From Clostridium estertheticum subsp. estertheticum (GTDB lineage Bacteria > Bacillota > Clostridia > Clostridiales > Clostridiaceae): a stretch of DNA of 64,000 nucleotides. The notes under the pieces are model-generated. The model was not told where the DNA came from and did not search any database. It was given only the letters and a program-made list of their open reading frames with translations. The position numbers were made by a program, and so were the translations under genes. The stretch is taken from assembly GCF_001877035.1 (NCBI RefSeq), contig NZ_CP015756.1:4083001-4147000 (forward strand), given 5' to 3'. Positions 19,301-26,697 of this stretch are shown here, piece after piece. Each line of letters begins with the position of its first letter. Position 1 is the stretch's first letter.

Positions 19301-19968
19301 TTTGTTTCTGTAGCTACATCCTTAAAATCATAAGGTGCTACTAACGATGGCATAATTATATTTGGAGCATCCTTAAGTATTGCTCCTATTACTGCTATTT
19401 TGACTCCATCTTTAGTAATTATCTTGTATGGTGCATAAGGTCTCTCACTTGTGCCTTTTTTGTACATATTAGCACAAACAATACTGTAACTTGCGCCAAT
19501 CATTGTTTTATCTATAGCATCAAGTCCCCAATCAAATTCGTGGTTACCAAGGGCCGTAACTTCCATTCCCATGTTCGTTAACACCTTTTGAACAGGAAGT
19601 CCACGAAGCACATTAGATACTGGAGTTCCTTGGTACAAATCTCCTCCTCCAATGATGAGTGTTCTATCAGGATTCGTAGCTTTTACGTCTTTAACTATCT
19701 TTGATAGTGCTGCGCCTACTGGTTTTTTATTAGTTGAATCTAAAAGTTGTCCATGAAAATCTGAAATGTCTACTATATCAAATGTTTTATTTGTAGTTGC
19801 TGTTACAGTTGTTGATTTTGCTCCTGTTGTTGTTACCGTCTCAGCCGTTGATGTTATTATGGGATCTGCCTTTACATTTTGGGCTCCCAAAAGCCCATTA
19901 AAATTAAATAGGACTAATGTTAATGTTATTACTAAACTAAGTAATTTTTGATGATTCTTTTTATGCAT
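16342..19968 (-). CDS. Exported double 5'-nucleotidase/2',3'-cyclic phosphodiesterase with fibronectin-III tail
   Basis: A 1208-residue exported enzyme containing two complete nucleotidase halves. Half 1 has DISDFHG (D70, H72), IIGGGDLYQGTP, ALGNHEFDWG (141-148), GGHTHT and a 5'-nucleotidase C-domain with GIVNNGGIR. Half 2 repeats the set from about residue 565: TSDVHG, IDAGDTIQGTP, LGNHEFNYG, CGHTHTGKT and a second C-domain (YNGGGGF). The last 90 residues form a fibronectin type III domain (SVSISWSKVNGANGYGVYK). The family degrades extracellular nucleotides to nucleosides and phosphate, so it could feed the BmpA/Nup importer encoded elsewhere in the window (inference). A signal peptide covers about 1-34. 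There is no sortase, SLH or lipobox anchor. Confidence 0.9.
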   Translation of the reverse strand: MHKKNHQKLLSLVITLTLVLFNFNGLLGAQNVKADPIITSTAETVTTTGAKSTTVTATTNKTFDIVDISDFHGQLLDSTNKKPVGAALSKIVKDVKATNPDRTLIIGGGDLYQGTPVSNVLRGLPVQKVLTNMGMEVTALGNHEFDWGLDAIDKTMIGASYSIVCANMYKKGTSERPYAPYKIITKDGVKIAVIGAILKDAPNIIMPSLVAPYDFKDVATETNKEAKNIKDNGLADVVLLDVHDGGESLNTTVNKLHGVDAVFGGHTHTIGDVVNKDADNKDVPTLTASSVGKGYIDLKITVGNDKKIIAFSPKGTNWNPITVTETSAIDPTAKKIVDDASAALLPTFNEVIGKDDTALTKNQVDSPCGESQLGNWMADVVKNYSKSKAEVGIVNNGGIRLSPIAQGNVTVGTIFNIMPFDNTICTVAMTGAQLKYIFEQAVKTDGVGIQISGVKFTYDSSKQSYVPAKVALDGTVTPEVLGKRVQNIVKESDGSIVKDTDIIKVNAPDFVATGGDSFTGFLEPTIKASLVDSHYTVRDALNDDVRANGKITAVMNNRIDNVIGKISIIGTSDVHGAIYPLDYNTGLAANVGLAKVSTYVKSVRASNPNTMLIDAGDTIQGTPLSYYYDMIDTTSEYPMMKVMGAMGYDTWTLGNHEFNYGLTTLNRIIGDASKEKIAVLSANTYKSDDSNYVKPYIIKSFTINGKTTKVAVLGLTTKTIANWEDPTHYAGLHFNDLVLEAQKWVPIIKAAGADVVIASIHSGIKGASDTIPENQTDEVATKVPGIDAILCGHTHTGKTYSYTNPKGKVIPIVEPKNGDGIFSQIDLNIDASGNYVGVDAKNITMPEATVADPKILAIAKPYQDATLKYTNTVIGKSTELYEGEKQLTQPSTIMEFVNKVQANAAGTSLSIAAPLSLSAKVPKGDVKRQDIMGVYVFENYLFGLKMTGAQLKDWLEWSARYYAQVTKSTDPIVKDTILNIADYNLDQLYGATYDIDLTQPACTVDSKGKVISGSRIKNLKINGILVNDTQVLKVAVNNYRYNGGGGFMAAAGFTPGSKATIDATFYDSAKALGDDGQIRNIMFKYVQDKGTITPTLSNNWKISRTNVKQDASTDISSVPTAIKLVPSKNSVSISWSKVNGANGYGVYKATSSAGPYVLISAPKITKFNSTGLTSNKNYYYSIRSYKMVKGVKVNSPYSDLIRVKSLAS

Positions 19969-20073
19969 TTAATTTTACCCCCCATTAAATTTTTTGGTTT
20001 TATATTAACCTTCAAAAAATAATATTTTGGTTTTCTTAAACCCCCTTTAAGTAAATTTTTGACATTCCACCCT

Positions 20074-20087
20074 GTATAATATTATAC
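20074..20087. promoter_or_regulatory. Perfect 14-bp palindrome upstream of the nucleotidase gene
   Basis: GTATAATATTATAC is a perfect palindrome about 105 nt upstream of the nucleotidase start and contains a TATAAT on each strand. It could be a -10 region or an operator. No convincing -35 at normal spacing is seen on the minus strand. Confidence 0.35.
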
Positions 20088-20149
20088 CATATGATGTAAT
20101 GATTTACAGTTAAGCTTTTAGCATTATATATTATTTTTATTTAACATAA

Positions 20150-20278
20150 GTGCTAGGTGCTAAAAATACCAAGCGAATATTCGCTACCTTAATGGGAATG
20201 GCTCTAACCCTTGTTTTCTCAGAAATCATGAGAAAGAAAGGGCTTATAAAATTCGGTGACATGAAACTTAAACTATAG
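20150..20278 (+). pseudogene. Possible remnant of a membrane-protein C-terminus
   Basis: A 42-codon open stretch from a GTG just after a stop, with no ribosome site, reads like the end of an integral membrane protein: one hydrophobic helix (TLMGMALTLVFSEIM) and a basic tail (RKKGLIKFGD...). It is followed by a strong terminator. The family is not recognised. It may be a gene end left after a deletion, or a chance open frame. Confidence 0.3.
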
Positions 20279-20312
20279 TTCCACTGCCACATGGCATTTT
20301 TATATATTGAGT

Positions 20313-20350
20313 AAAGCCCCAACAATATTCAAATGTATTGTTGGGGCTTT
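20313..20350. terminator. Bidirectional terminator (15-bp perfect stem)
   Basis: AAAGCCCCAACAATA (20313-20327) pairs perfectly with 20336-20350 around an eight-base loop. It lies between the membrane-protein remnant and the end of the toxin gene. Confidence 0.9.
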
Positions 20351-20434
20351 CCTTATGTTAATTCAAACTTTAAGCTTTCTTATATATATGATACTTTATA
20401 AAATGTATTTTGCTGTAACCTGCCAAGCGGGTGG

Positions 20435-20746
20435 CTACTCATGGTCATTTAATAATGACATATAATCTCTCTTTCCATGCAAAATTCGTTGAATTGATAC
20501 TAAACTCTGCTCATAAATATAAAAAATAATATATTGACCAGAAATAATATATCGATACTTACTCTTAAGTCTTATTTTGTACATTAACATAACTCCCATC
20601 TCTGGATAATCTGCTAAGGTTTCAATCTTATCAATAATTTCTTTAACAGTTTTTATTCCTGCTTCAATACTATCTTCAGATATATATTTTTTTATTTCCT
20701 TCAAATCAGTTGTGGCTAAAGGGTTAATTCTAATGTTAACTACCAT
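20435..20746 (-). CDS. RelE/ParE-family toxin of a type II toxin-antitoxin pair
   Basis: A 103-residue protein with the ParE/RelE fold signature: N-terminal INPLATTDLKEIKKYI helix, ADYPEMGV, then the strands YRYIISGQYIIFYIYE and SIQRILHGKRDY. The length is usual for ParE. It follows the antitoxin gene by 2 nt and has GGGGGTTT before its ATG. ParE members block gyrase, RelE members cut mRNA at ribosomes; the sequence alone does not decide which. A YoeB-like role is less likely because the HGKRDY end matches the ParE side. Confidence 0.85.
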   Translation of the reverse strand: MVVNIRINPLATTDLKEIKKYISEDSIEAGIKTVKEIIDKIETLADYPEMGVMLMYKIRLKSKYRYIISGQYIIFYIYEQSLVSIQRILHGKRDYMSLLNDHE

Positions 20747-20748
20747 TT

Positions 20749-20997
20749 TTAAACCCCCACGCTATTTTTCAAATCATTTAATGTCTGCCATTCGTTTCCT
20801 GTTTTAATAACTTCTTCAGCTTCATTTAATTTTGTAAGCAGCTTCAGAATTGTTTGTTGTCTCTCATACTCTTCTATATCAACAACAACATACTTACCTC
20901 TTCCATTTTTAGTAAGGAACACTGGTTCACCATTTTGGCAATCCTTTAAAACCTCATTATAATTTCTTAGATCTGATATTGGCTTTATATTTGGCAT
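20749..20997 (-). CDS. Phd/YefM-family antitoxin
   Basis: An 82-residue antitoxin. The N-terminal IKPISDLRNYNEVLKDCQNG and EPVFLTKNGRGKYVVVDIEEYER form the Phd/YefM DNA-binding fold, which represses its own operon. The C-terminal helix (LLTKLNEAEEVIKTG) would wrap the toxin. ATG 20997 is chosen because GGAGGTGG lies 5 nt upstream; the reading from GTG at 21006 overlaps that site. Confidence 0.87.
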   Translation of the reverse strand: MPNIKPISDLRNYNEVLKDCQNGEPVFLTKNGRGKYVVVDIEEYERQQTILKLLTKLNEAEEVIKTGNEWQTLNDLKNSVGV

Positions 20998-21145
20998 AGA
21001 ATCCACCTCCGTATAATGTTGTTATTATTGTATGCTAATTTTACTTAAAATACAACAGCAAATTAACACTTAGCATTTTATCTGCTATTACATTTATATC
21101 ACTCACTATCTTTTATTTTCTTTCTTAATCATATTTTTTGTACTA

Positions 21146-21189
21146 AAAAGGTTGCAGATGAATCTATTATAATTCACCTACAACCTTTT
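21146..21189 (-). terminator. Terminator of the DegV-PadR operon
   Basis: AAAAGGTTG (21146-21154) pairs with 21181-21189, extended by an imperfect inner stem. The minus strand carries a TTTTTAG tail. Confidence 0.85.
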
Positions 21190-21202
21190 ATGTTTTAATG
21201 TT

Positions 21203-21685
21203 TTAATTATACAAATCACTATAAATTATTTTAAATACTTCTAAAGCCTCTTCAATCCTATCACGCAGCAAGTATTTTTTATTTTCTAATTCTAATCTAC
21301 CTTGCTCTGTGATTTGGTAAATTCTTTGTGCTTTTTTAGATTCGTTCCACTCTCCAACTACCAATTTTTCTTTTTCTAGCTTTTTTAAAAGAGGATATAT
21401 TCCGCCTGTACTAGGAATCCAATGACCATTTGTTCTTTCGCCTATCTTATGAGATATATCATTTCCATTAGTTTCTCCGAGGCTTAGAGTATATAACACA
21501 TACAAAGGCAGTAACCCCTTTGTGAATACTTGACCCACTGCTTCTTTTTCCTTTCGAACTCTTCGAAGTTCAGAAAGTTTTTTCTTGTATTCAATATATA
21601 ATCTCTTTTCCTCATCCTTAATGTCTATCTCATTTTCTTTACTTACTTCGTTAGTAGGCTTTTTATCTAAGGTTCCTCTATGCAA
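21203..21685 (-). CDS. PadR-family transcriptional regulator
   Basis: A 160-residue winged-helix regulator. A charged N-terminal extension of about 50 residues precedes the PadR domain: LLPLYVLYTLSLGETNGNDI, the recognition region WIPSTGGIYPLLKKLEKEKLV, and the wing RIYQITEQGRLEL, followed by a C-terminal dimer helix. The start is a TTG at 21685 lying inside the end of the DegV gene (19-nt overlap) with no strong ribosome site, so translational coupling is likely. The target is unknown; PadR proteins often sense small hydrophobic compounds. Confidence 0.88.
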   Translation of the reverse strand: MHRGTLDKKPTNEVSKENEIDIKDEEKRLYIEYKKKLSELRRVRKEKEAVGQVFTKGLLPLYVLYTLSLGETNGNDISHKIGERTNGHWIPSTGGIYPLLKKLEKEKLVVGEWNESKKAQRIYQITEQGRLELENKKYLLRDRIEEALEVFKIIYSDLYN

Positions 21686-22515
21686 ACCATTCCTACCAAA
21701 CCTGGTCCACTATGAACACCTGATACAGGACTTATATATCCTACAAATTCTGTGGAAATAGCATTTGGATGTTTTCCTATTTTCTCCATTACTTGTTTTG
21801 TCTCATCCATTGCATCACCATGCAACATATAAACCCTACATTTCTTCTCATCCAAAATCTTATTTGTAAGTTCTATAAGTTTGTTAAGAGACTGCTTTCT
21901 ACCTCGTACCTTTTCGACGGTACAATACTTACCATCCTCATCAAGTGAAATTATAGGTTTGATATTTAAAAGTTCAGCTATTGTACCTGCAACTTTCCCT
22001 ATTCTTCCACCCTTTTTCAAGTATTCCAGAGTACCTACTAAGAAGTATAAATGGATTCTTTTTTTAATAGATGGAATAGCTTTAACTACTTCCTCGAAAC
22101 TCTTACCTTCTTGTATAAGCTTTCCACACTCTGTAACTATTAATCCTTCACCAAGTGCTATGGATTGTGAATCACATACGTGAGTGATAATACTTGGGTG
22201 ATTATCACTTGTAAGTTTCATCGCATTATATATACCAGATAACCCAGTAGATAAAGTTATCGCTATCGCATGAGTGTAACCCTCTTCTTCTAATTTTAAA
22301 AATAGTTCCTCCATATCCTTCATTGATGGCAATGAGGATGTAGGTACTTCTGTCTTCATATTATCATAAACATCCTGTGGTGTTATATCCACATTATCCA
22401 AATACTCTCTATCAGAATAGATAATCCTAAAGGGCAATACATTAATACTGTATTTCTCTATTAAGTCACTTCTCAAATCGCTTGTAGTGTCTGTTATAAG
22501 CGCTATCTTGTCCAA
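21667..22515 (-). CDS. DegV-family fatty-acid-binding protein
   Basis: A 282-residue DegV protein. It opens DKIALITDTTSDLRSDLIEKY and carries the fatty-acid site motifs TSSLPS, ITLSTGLSGIYNAMK, LEYLKKGGRIG and the C-terminal HSGPGLVG. Family members present fatty acids to the FakA kinase so that host or medium fatty acids enter phospholipids. The start is TTG 22515 with AGGAGGGG just upstream; the 27 extra residues of the longer reading are not family-like. It is co-transcribed with a PadR regulator. Confidence 0.9.
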   Translation of the reverse strand: MDKIALITDTTSDLRSDLIEKYSINVLPFRIIYSDREYLDNVDITPQDVYDNMKTEVPTSSLPSMKDMEELFLKLEEEGYTHAIAITLSTGLSGIYNAMKLTSDNHPSIITHVCDSQSIALGEGLIVTECGKLIQEGKSFEEVVKAIPSIKKRIHLYFLVGTLEYLKKGGRIGKVAGTIAELLNIKPIISLDEDGKYCTVEKVRGRKQSLNKLIELTNKILDEKKCRVYMLHGDAMDETKQVMEKIGKHPNAISTEFVGYISPVSGVHSGPGLVGMVCIEEP

Positions 22516-22648
22516 ACTAACCCCTCCTACATTAAATATTATCATCATTATATCACTATAATTTATGTGTATCAATACTGATACATATGTATTCATTTAT
22601 AGATTAGTTTGTCCAATAAATATAAATATATACAATCAATAAAATGTG

Positions 22649-22754
22649 GGGGACGGTTAACAACTAATTCTTGTTTAAAACACTAAAGGTGAGGGACAGT
22701 TAATAACTATCCCTTGTTTTTAACCCTTAAACATAGGGATGGTTAACAACTAAT
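22649..22754 (+). repeat. REP-like dispersed repeat, three copies
   Basis: Three direct copies: 22649-22668 (exact GGGGACGGTTAACAACTAAT), 22692-22710 (AGGGACAGTTAATAACTAT) and 22735-22754 (AGGGATGGTTAACAACTAAT). They fill the space between the DegV gene and the end of the glucosaminidase gene. Confidence 0.88.
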
Positions 22755-22761
22755 GCTTGTC

Positions 22762-24540
22762 TTACTTATAAACTGGAATATCAAATGTTAACTTAGCCTC
22801 GGGACATAAGTCAAAATATTGTTTAATAATTTTTGTTTGACTATTTGCCCAGCTAACATCTGTTGCATATTGCTGATCAACGTCCAAATTATTCCATCTC
22901 ATTTTATAAATCGTATTTTGACCTTTATTTATATATTTTTTTGAAATAAATGCTGCTCCTCCATATATCGCAGAGTCTATATCTGTCCAGCCATTTTCGA
23001 ATGCTTTGCTTGTCCCAGCTCCATTCGCATTACTATCAATTGCACCAATTCCAAACAAATTATATACAGGCATACCATAAGTGTACTCGCCAGTAGCTTT
23101 TTTTGTACCACCATTTGCCAAAAGTGAAGTACCATGTCCTGTTTCTAGTATTGAATGACCTGCTAAATATAAGGGATTTACATTAGATTTTTGTGCTGCA
23201 TCAATAAATACTTGACCTTTGCCACTTAATGCATTATTTTCTCCAAACATTTTGTTCAATACGTCAGCACTTACACAATCAGAATAATTAAGTTCTAAAA
23301 ACTGATAAATTTTAACTGGATCGTTTTCTAAATTTATTGGGTTTATATTGCTTGTAAGTTGATTTTTAATGCTATTGTAATTTGTTGGAGAACTTACCCA
23401 TGTCTTGTTACCTTCTGATGTATACCCGAGTTTTCCATCTTTTGTTGCCGCATAAAGCCACTTGCCGCCAATACTAGCTGCTGGAGTATTTGCCATTTCC
23501 TTGCTAATAAAATCATCTAAAGAAATATTATAAGGTGTTAATTTAAATGTATTATTTCCCTTTGATACTATTTCATCTAATATATTAATGTTAGATATTC
23601 GCTCACTAAATTCTGCCTGCTTTGTAGCATTCTTAACTGATTGTATAAGTCCATTTGCTTTAGTAACATCGACATTCATTTTTGATTTCTCAGCAATGCT
23701 TACTGCTGTTTCTACCGCAGATTCTGCTATTTTTTCATCTGCATTTGCTTGAAGATCCGCTATTTTACCTTCTGCTGCTACTAGTGTACTAAGTTTTGTA
23801 ACTAAAAGTTTTTGTGCGCTAGTTATTGATGCATAAGCATTTCTCACTGCTACTACGCCTGTTTTATTTGCTAATGTTAAAGCGCTTAATGCTGGCAATG
23901 CTATTATTTTAGTATCTACTGCTTTTGCAGAAGCTATATCAGCTGCATTAGGTTTTACTCCAACTACAACATTAACTTTTACAGCTGGTTTTGTTCCAGT
24001 TACGCCACTTGGAAGTGCATAAACACCAGTAAATATGTATGTTGCTGTTTTAGTTCCATCATAAGTAGAGCTTGTCCAAGTAACGCTTACGTCTTTAGTT
24101 GTATTATCACTTAATTTAAGTGTTACTGTTGTTGGTAGTCCAACATTTGTAGCATTTGCCCCGTATATTGCATTTTTATTAGCAATAGGACTAACAGATT
24201 GAACTGTTATTATAGCCATATGGTCTTTATCTCCAGCATCAAAATTAGATGTCCCATCATCATTTTTGTAAGTTACAGCTGGTATAATATTTGCATTAAT
24301 TATTGATTCTGAAATATTATTTTTCCAATTTCCTTCAAAATCTTTAATATAAACTTCTCCACCAGCTGTTATTGCACTAGAAATCTCATTAGCATTTGCC
24401 TGATTATTAGCGTACGTTAAGTCGAAAGCTTTGTTACCTATAACTACACTGCCACTTCCCATTGCTGCAAATGTAGTAATGGATGTTGAACCTGCTATCA
24501 TTAAAGCAGCAATAATTGAACTCGTAATTCTCTTATTCAT
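22762..24540 (-). CDS. Secreted glucosaminidase-domain autolysin with N-terminal envelope module
   Basis: A 592-residue exported wall hydrolase. The signal peptide (MNKRITSSIIAALMIAG..., ends FAA) is followed by the envelope module (GSVVIGNKAFDLTYANNQAN ... IPAVTYKNDDG), an Ig-like Big_4-type domain (TVKL-SDNTTKDVSVTW), a helical Ala/Lys-rich linker at about 200-310, and a C-terminal glucosaminidase domain at about 430-580 (INPLYLAGHSILETGHGTS-like, YNLFGIGA, GWTDIDSAIYGGAAFI). Such domains cut the N-acetylglucosaminyl bond in peptidoglycan; the Glu of ILETGHG is the likely acid. RBS GGGGGTAT; ECF-type copy E lies 120 nt upstream. Here the module takes the position that anchoring domains have in other autolysins. 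Confidence 0.85.
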   Translation of the reverse strand: MNKRITSSIIAALMIAGSTSITTFAAMGSGSVVIGNKAFDLTYANNQANANEISSAITAGGEVYIKDFEGNWKNNISESIINANIIPAVTYKNDDGTSNFDAGDKDHMAIITVQSVSPIANKNAIYGANATNVGLPTTVTLKLSDNTTKDVSVTWTSSTYDGTKTATYIFTGVYALPSGVTGTKPAVKVNVVVGVKPNAADIASAKAVDTKIIALPALSALTLANKTGVVAVRNAYASITSAQKLLVTKLSTLVAAEGKIADLQANADEKIAESAVETAVSIAEKSKMNVDVTKANGLIQSVKNATKQAEFSERISNINILDEIVSKGNNTFKLTPYNISLDDFISKEMANTPAASIGGKWLYAATKDGKLGYTSEGNKTWVSSPTNYNSIKNQLTSNINPINLENDPVKIYQFLELNYSDCVSADVLNKMFGENNALSGKGQVFIDAAQKSNVNPLYLAGHSILETGHGTSLLANGGTKKATGEYTYGMPVYNLFGIGAIDSNANGAGTSKAFENGWTDIDSAIYGGAAFISKKYINKGQNTIYKMRWNNLDVDQQYATDVSWANSQTKIIKQYFDLCPEAKLTFDIPVYK

Positions 24541-24660
24541 TAATATATACCCCCATCTTCTATGCTCTAATTTTGTTATTCTTTACTTAATACCCCAATA
24601 AAACTTTAATATCAAAATCTTCTACATAAGTTAAAAATGATAAACTTTTTCAATTGTTTA

Positions 24661-24700
24661 CACTCATATAACGCTTGCAATGGTAATTTAGTTGCATTTT
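24661..24700 (-). promoter_or_regulatory. ECF-type promoter element, copy E (glucosaminidase gene)
   Basis: Minus strand: AAAATGCAAC with TGCAAC at 24691-24696, 17 nt, CGTTATA at 24667-24673, then TGAGTG. Predicted leader about 120 nt. The rest of the 24541-24942 gap holds only the cbi operon terminator. Confidence 0.68.
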
Positions 24701-24853
24701 TATATTGTTTTACATAAAATATGTAAAATAATATAAGATATTTATTCGCATACTAGAATAAACCACTATTCTTATTATCGAGATTATATAAAACAACTTA
24801 ACCTATAATTTCACTCATTTATCGTCCTATCCTGAATAAAGTATATAAAAAAA

Positions 24854-24900
24854 ATACGTATAGATTAAATACTTTTTAAGAGTATCTAATCTATACGTAT
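24854..24900 (-). terminator. Terminator of the cbi operon
   Basis: ATACGTATAGATTA (24854-24867) pairs with 24887-24900 and the stem extends inwards imperfectly. The minus strand ends in a run of eight T residues. It follows cbiJ, the last gene of the B12-riboswitch operon. Confidence 0.92.
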
Positions 24901-24942
24901 AAGTTTATGTTAATCATATTTTGCCTATAAAAAGACCAAATT

Positions 24943-25725
24943 TTATTCAGTTACTTCCATCAAACCAGAAATATATTTTACAACTTCTATCTCACTATAA
25001 AATACTTTTGAATACTCCATAGGTTTTCTTCCAATTATAAATGCCATTATATTATTATCTATAGCAGCTTTTATTTTATCGTAAGTCCCACCTTGAATTC
25101 CGCTATCCTTCATAAGTATTGCTTTAGCCCTGTATTCATTAATAAAGCCACAATTCAGTTCATATCCTACTGGCCCTTTCATTGCCACTATATCCTCAAC
25201 CCCAACCCCTAGATCTAAAATCTCTACTAATACTTTAACTGATGGTAAAACCCTATGTATTACTCTATTCTTTAAATTAAAGTCTAAAATTTTAACTATA
25301 TTTCTGCTACCTGTGGTATTAAGGATAGTTCCATCTATCGTTTTAAGCTGCTCATAAAGACTCTCATAATCCTCCACCACAACAACATTTTTATTATCCT
25401 TAAACTTATTAAGAACTGGTGGCCTCTCATATCTAACATACTGTACCCCATAAACTCTACAGGCTTCAATTGCATTTTCTGTAATTTCTAGCGCATATGG
25501 ATGGGATGCATCAATTAAAATTTTTATATTATTTTCCTTTATAACTTGCATAAGTCCAACTAAATCTAATGGTTTTTCATTAAAAACTTTATATTTATAA
25601 TCCTTCAAAAGCTCTGCACCATATGCTGTAGCTGTTGATATGAAAATATCCTCTGTAAATTTATTTAACCCTGAAAGAATATTTTTCCCTTCTGAAGTAC
25701 CTACAATTAAACCTATCATCATCAT
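24943..25725 (-). CDS. cbiJ: Cobalt-precorrin-6A reductase
   Basis: A 260-residue CbiJ/CobK reductase that reduces the corrin ring with a nicotinamide cofactor. The N-terminal GLIVGTSEGKNIL, DASHPYA (about 88-94) and YVRYERPP are family hallmarks; TGSRNI and RVLPS follow. Three consecutive ATG codons open the gene behind AGGAGTGA, so the exact start may shift by two residues. Last gene of the cbi operon. REP-like repeats fill the space upstream. Confidence 0.92.
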   Translation of the reverse strand: MMMIGLIVGTSEGKNILSGLNKFTEDIFISTATAYGAELLKDYKYKVFNEKPLDLVGLMQVIKENNIKILIDASHPYALEITENAIEACRVYGVQYVRYERPPVLNKFKDNKNVVVVEDYESLYEQLKTIDGTILNTTGSRNIVKILDFNLKNRVIHRVLPSVKVLVEILDLGVGVEDIVAMKGPVGYELNCGFINEYRAKAILMKDSGIQGGTYDKIKAAIDNNIMAFIIGRKPMEYSKVFYSEIEVVKYISGLMEVTE

Positions 25726-25776
25726 TCACTCCTGTCACCCTTAATAGTGTTCGTGGGAAAACAGGGATAAAATAGT

Positions 25777-25930
25777 GGGGACGGTTAACAACTAAGTAGT
25801 GTTTACGATGCCTAAAATCACGAATAAAAGCGGTGGTTAAAAGCGAAAAAAGCAGACAAAAGCGGGGACAGTTAATAACTTTCCCCTATTTATTGTTATG
25901 CTAAAAACTCATTAGTTGTTAACCGTCCCT
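25777..25930. repeat. REP-like dispersed repeat, three copies with one inverted pair
   Basis: Forward copies at 25777-25796 and 25864-25882 (variant GGGGACAGTTAATAACTTT), reverse copy at 25911-25930. The last two face each other and could fold into one hairpin between cbiH and cbiJ. Confidence 0.88.
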
Positions 25931-25960
25931 CTAATCCATCCCTCACCTTCCTCTGTTATT

Positions 25961-26677
25961 CTAAACGTTATATCCTCTTGGTGTTATAAATTTGCCATCT
26001 TTTACGTAACTTTGACTATTACCAATTATAACAATTGATAACATATCAGCTATGTTATCGTCAAAAGTATCTAGTGTTGAGATACTTACTTCTTGTCCAT
26101 CTCGAAGTGCATTTTTAACTACAGCTATTGGAGTAGTTCCATCTCTGTGCATTTTTATTATATTTATACATTCTCTTAAATAATGAGGTCTCCCTTTACT
26201 TTTAGGATTGTACAGTGATATAACAAAATCACCTTCTGCGGCTAGATTTACTCTATTTTGAATCAGTTCGTATGGGGTCATTAAGTCACTTAAACTTATA
26301 TTACAGTTATCATGCATTAATGGTGCACCAAGTACCGATGCTGCTGCAGATGAGGCCGTAACCCCTGGGATAACTTCAATTTCTTCATCCATTCTTAGCT
26401 GAAGAATTAGCCCTGCCATCCCATAAATTCCAGAATCACCAGTACTTACCACGCTCACAATCTTATCATGGCTAAGTTCTAACGCTTTTTTGCATCTCTC
26501 TTCCTCACCCTTCATACCTGTTGAGAATATTTCTTTGCCAGCAAGTAGAGGTTTTATCATATCTATATATTTGTTATAACCTACAATTATATCACTTTCT
26601 TTTATGGCGTCCATTGCTCTTATTGTCATATGTGGAAACCCACCTGGACCTATTCCAATTACATATAATTTTCCCAA
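25961..26677 (-). CDS. cbiH: Precorrin-3B C17-methyltransferase
   Basis: A 238-residue SAM-dependent methyltransferase of the tetrapyrrole methylase fold that contracts the ring and methylates C17. It begins KLYVIGIGPGGFPHMT (SAM loop GIGPG), followed by VVSTGDSGIYGMAG and PGVTASSAAASVLGAPLMHD, which separates CbiH from the other methylases. The length is normal for stand-alone CbiH with no CbiG fusion; cbiG is found separately. It lies 20 nt after cbiF. Confidence 0.93.
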   Translation of the reverse strand: MGKLYVIGIGPGGFPHMTIRAMDAIKESDIIVGYNKYIDMIKPLLAGKEIFSTGMKGEEERCKKALELSHDKIVSVVSTGDSGIYGMAGLILQLRMDEEIEVIPGVTASSAAASVLGAPLMHDNCNISLSDLMTPYELIQNRVNLAAEGDFVISLYNPKSKGRPHYLRECINIIKMHRDGTTPIAVVKNALRDGQEVSISTLDTFDDNIADMLSIVIIGNSQSYVKDGKFITPRGYNV

Positions 26678-26697
26678 TTTATCGTCTCCTTCACTCC

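Noticed and set aside
18599-19951. Several plus-strand open frames opposite the nucleotidase gene
   Set aside because: They are antisense shadows of a well-supported 1208-codon gene and lack ribosome sites and family features.
20060-20080. TTGACA and TATAAT on the plus strand as a promoter
   Set aside because: The two boxes are only about 10 nt apart, too close for a sigma-A promoter, and no intact plus-strand gene follows.
20137-20325. 62-residue minus-strand open frame
   Set aside because: It has no ribosome site, overlaps a strong terminator and is antisense to a more plausible membrane-protein remnant.
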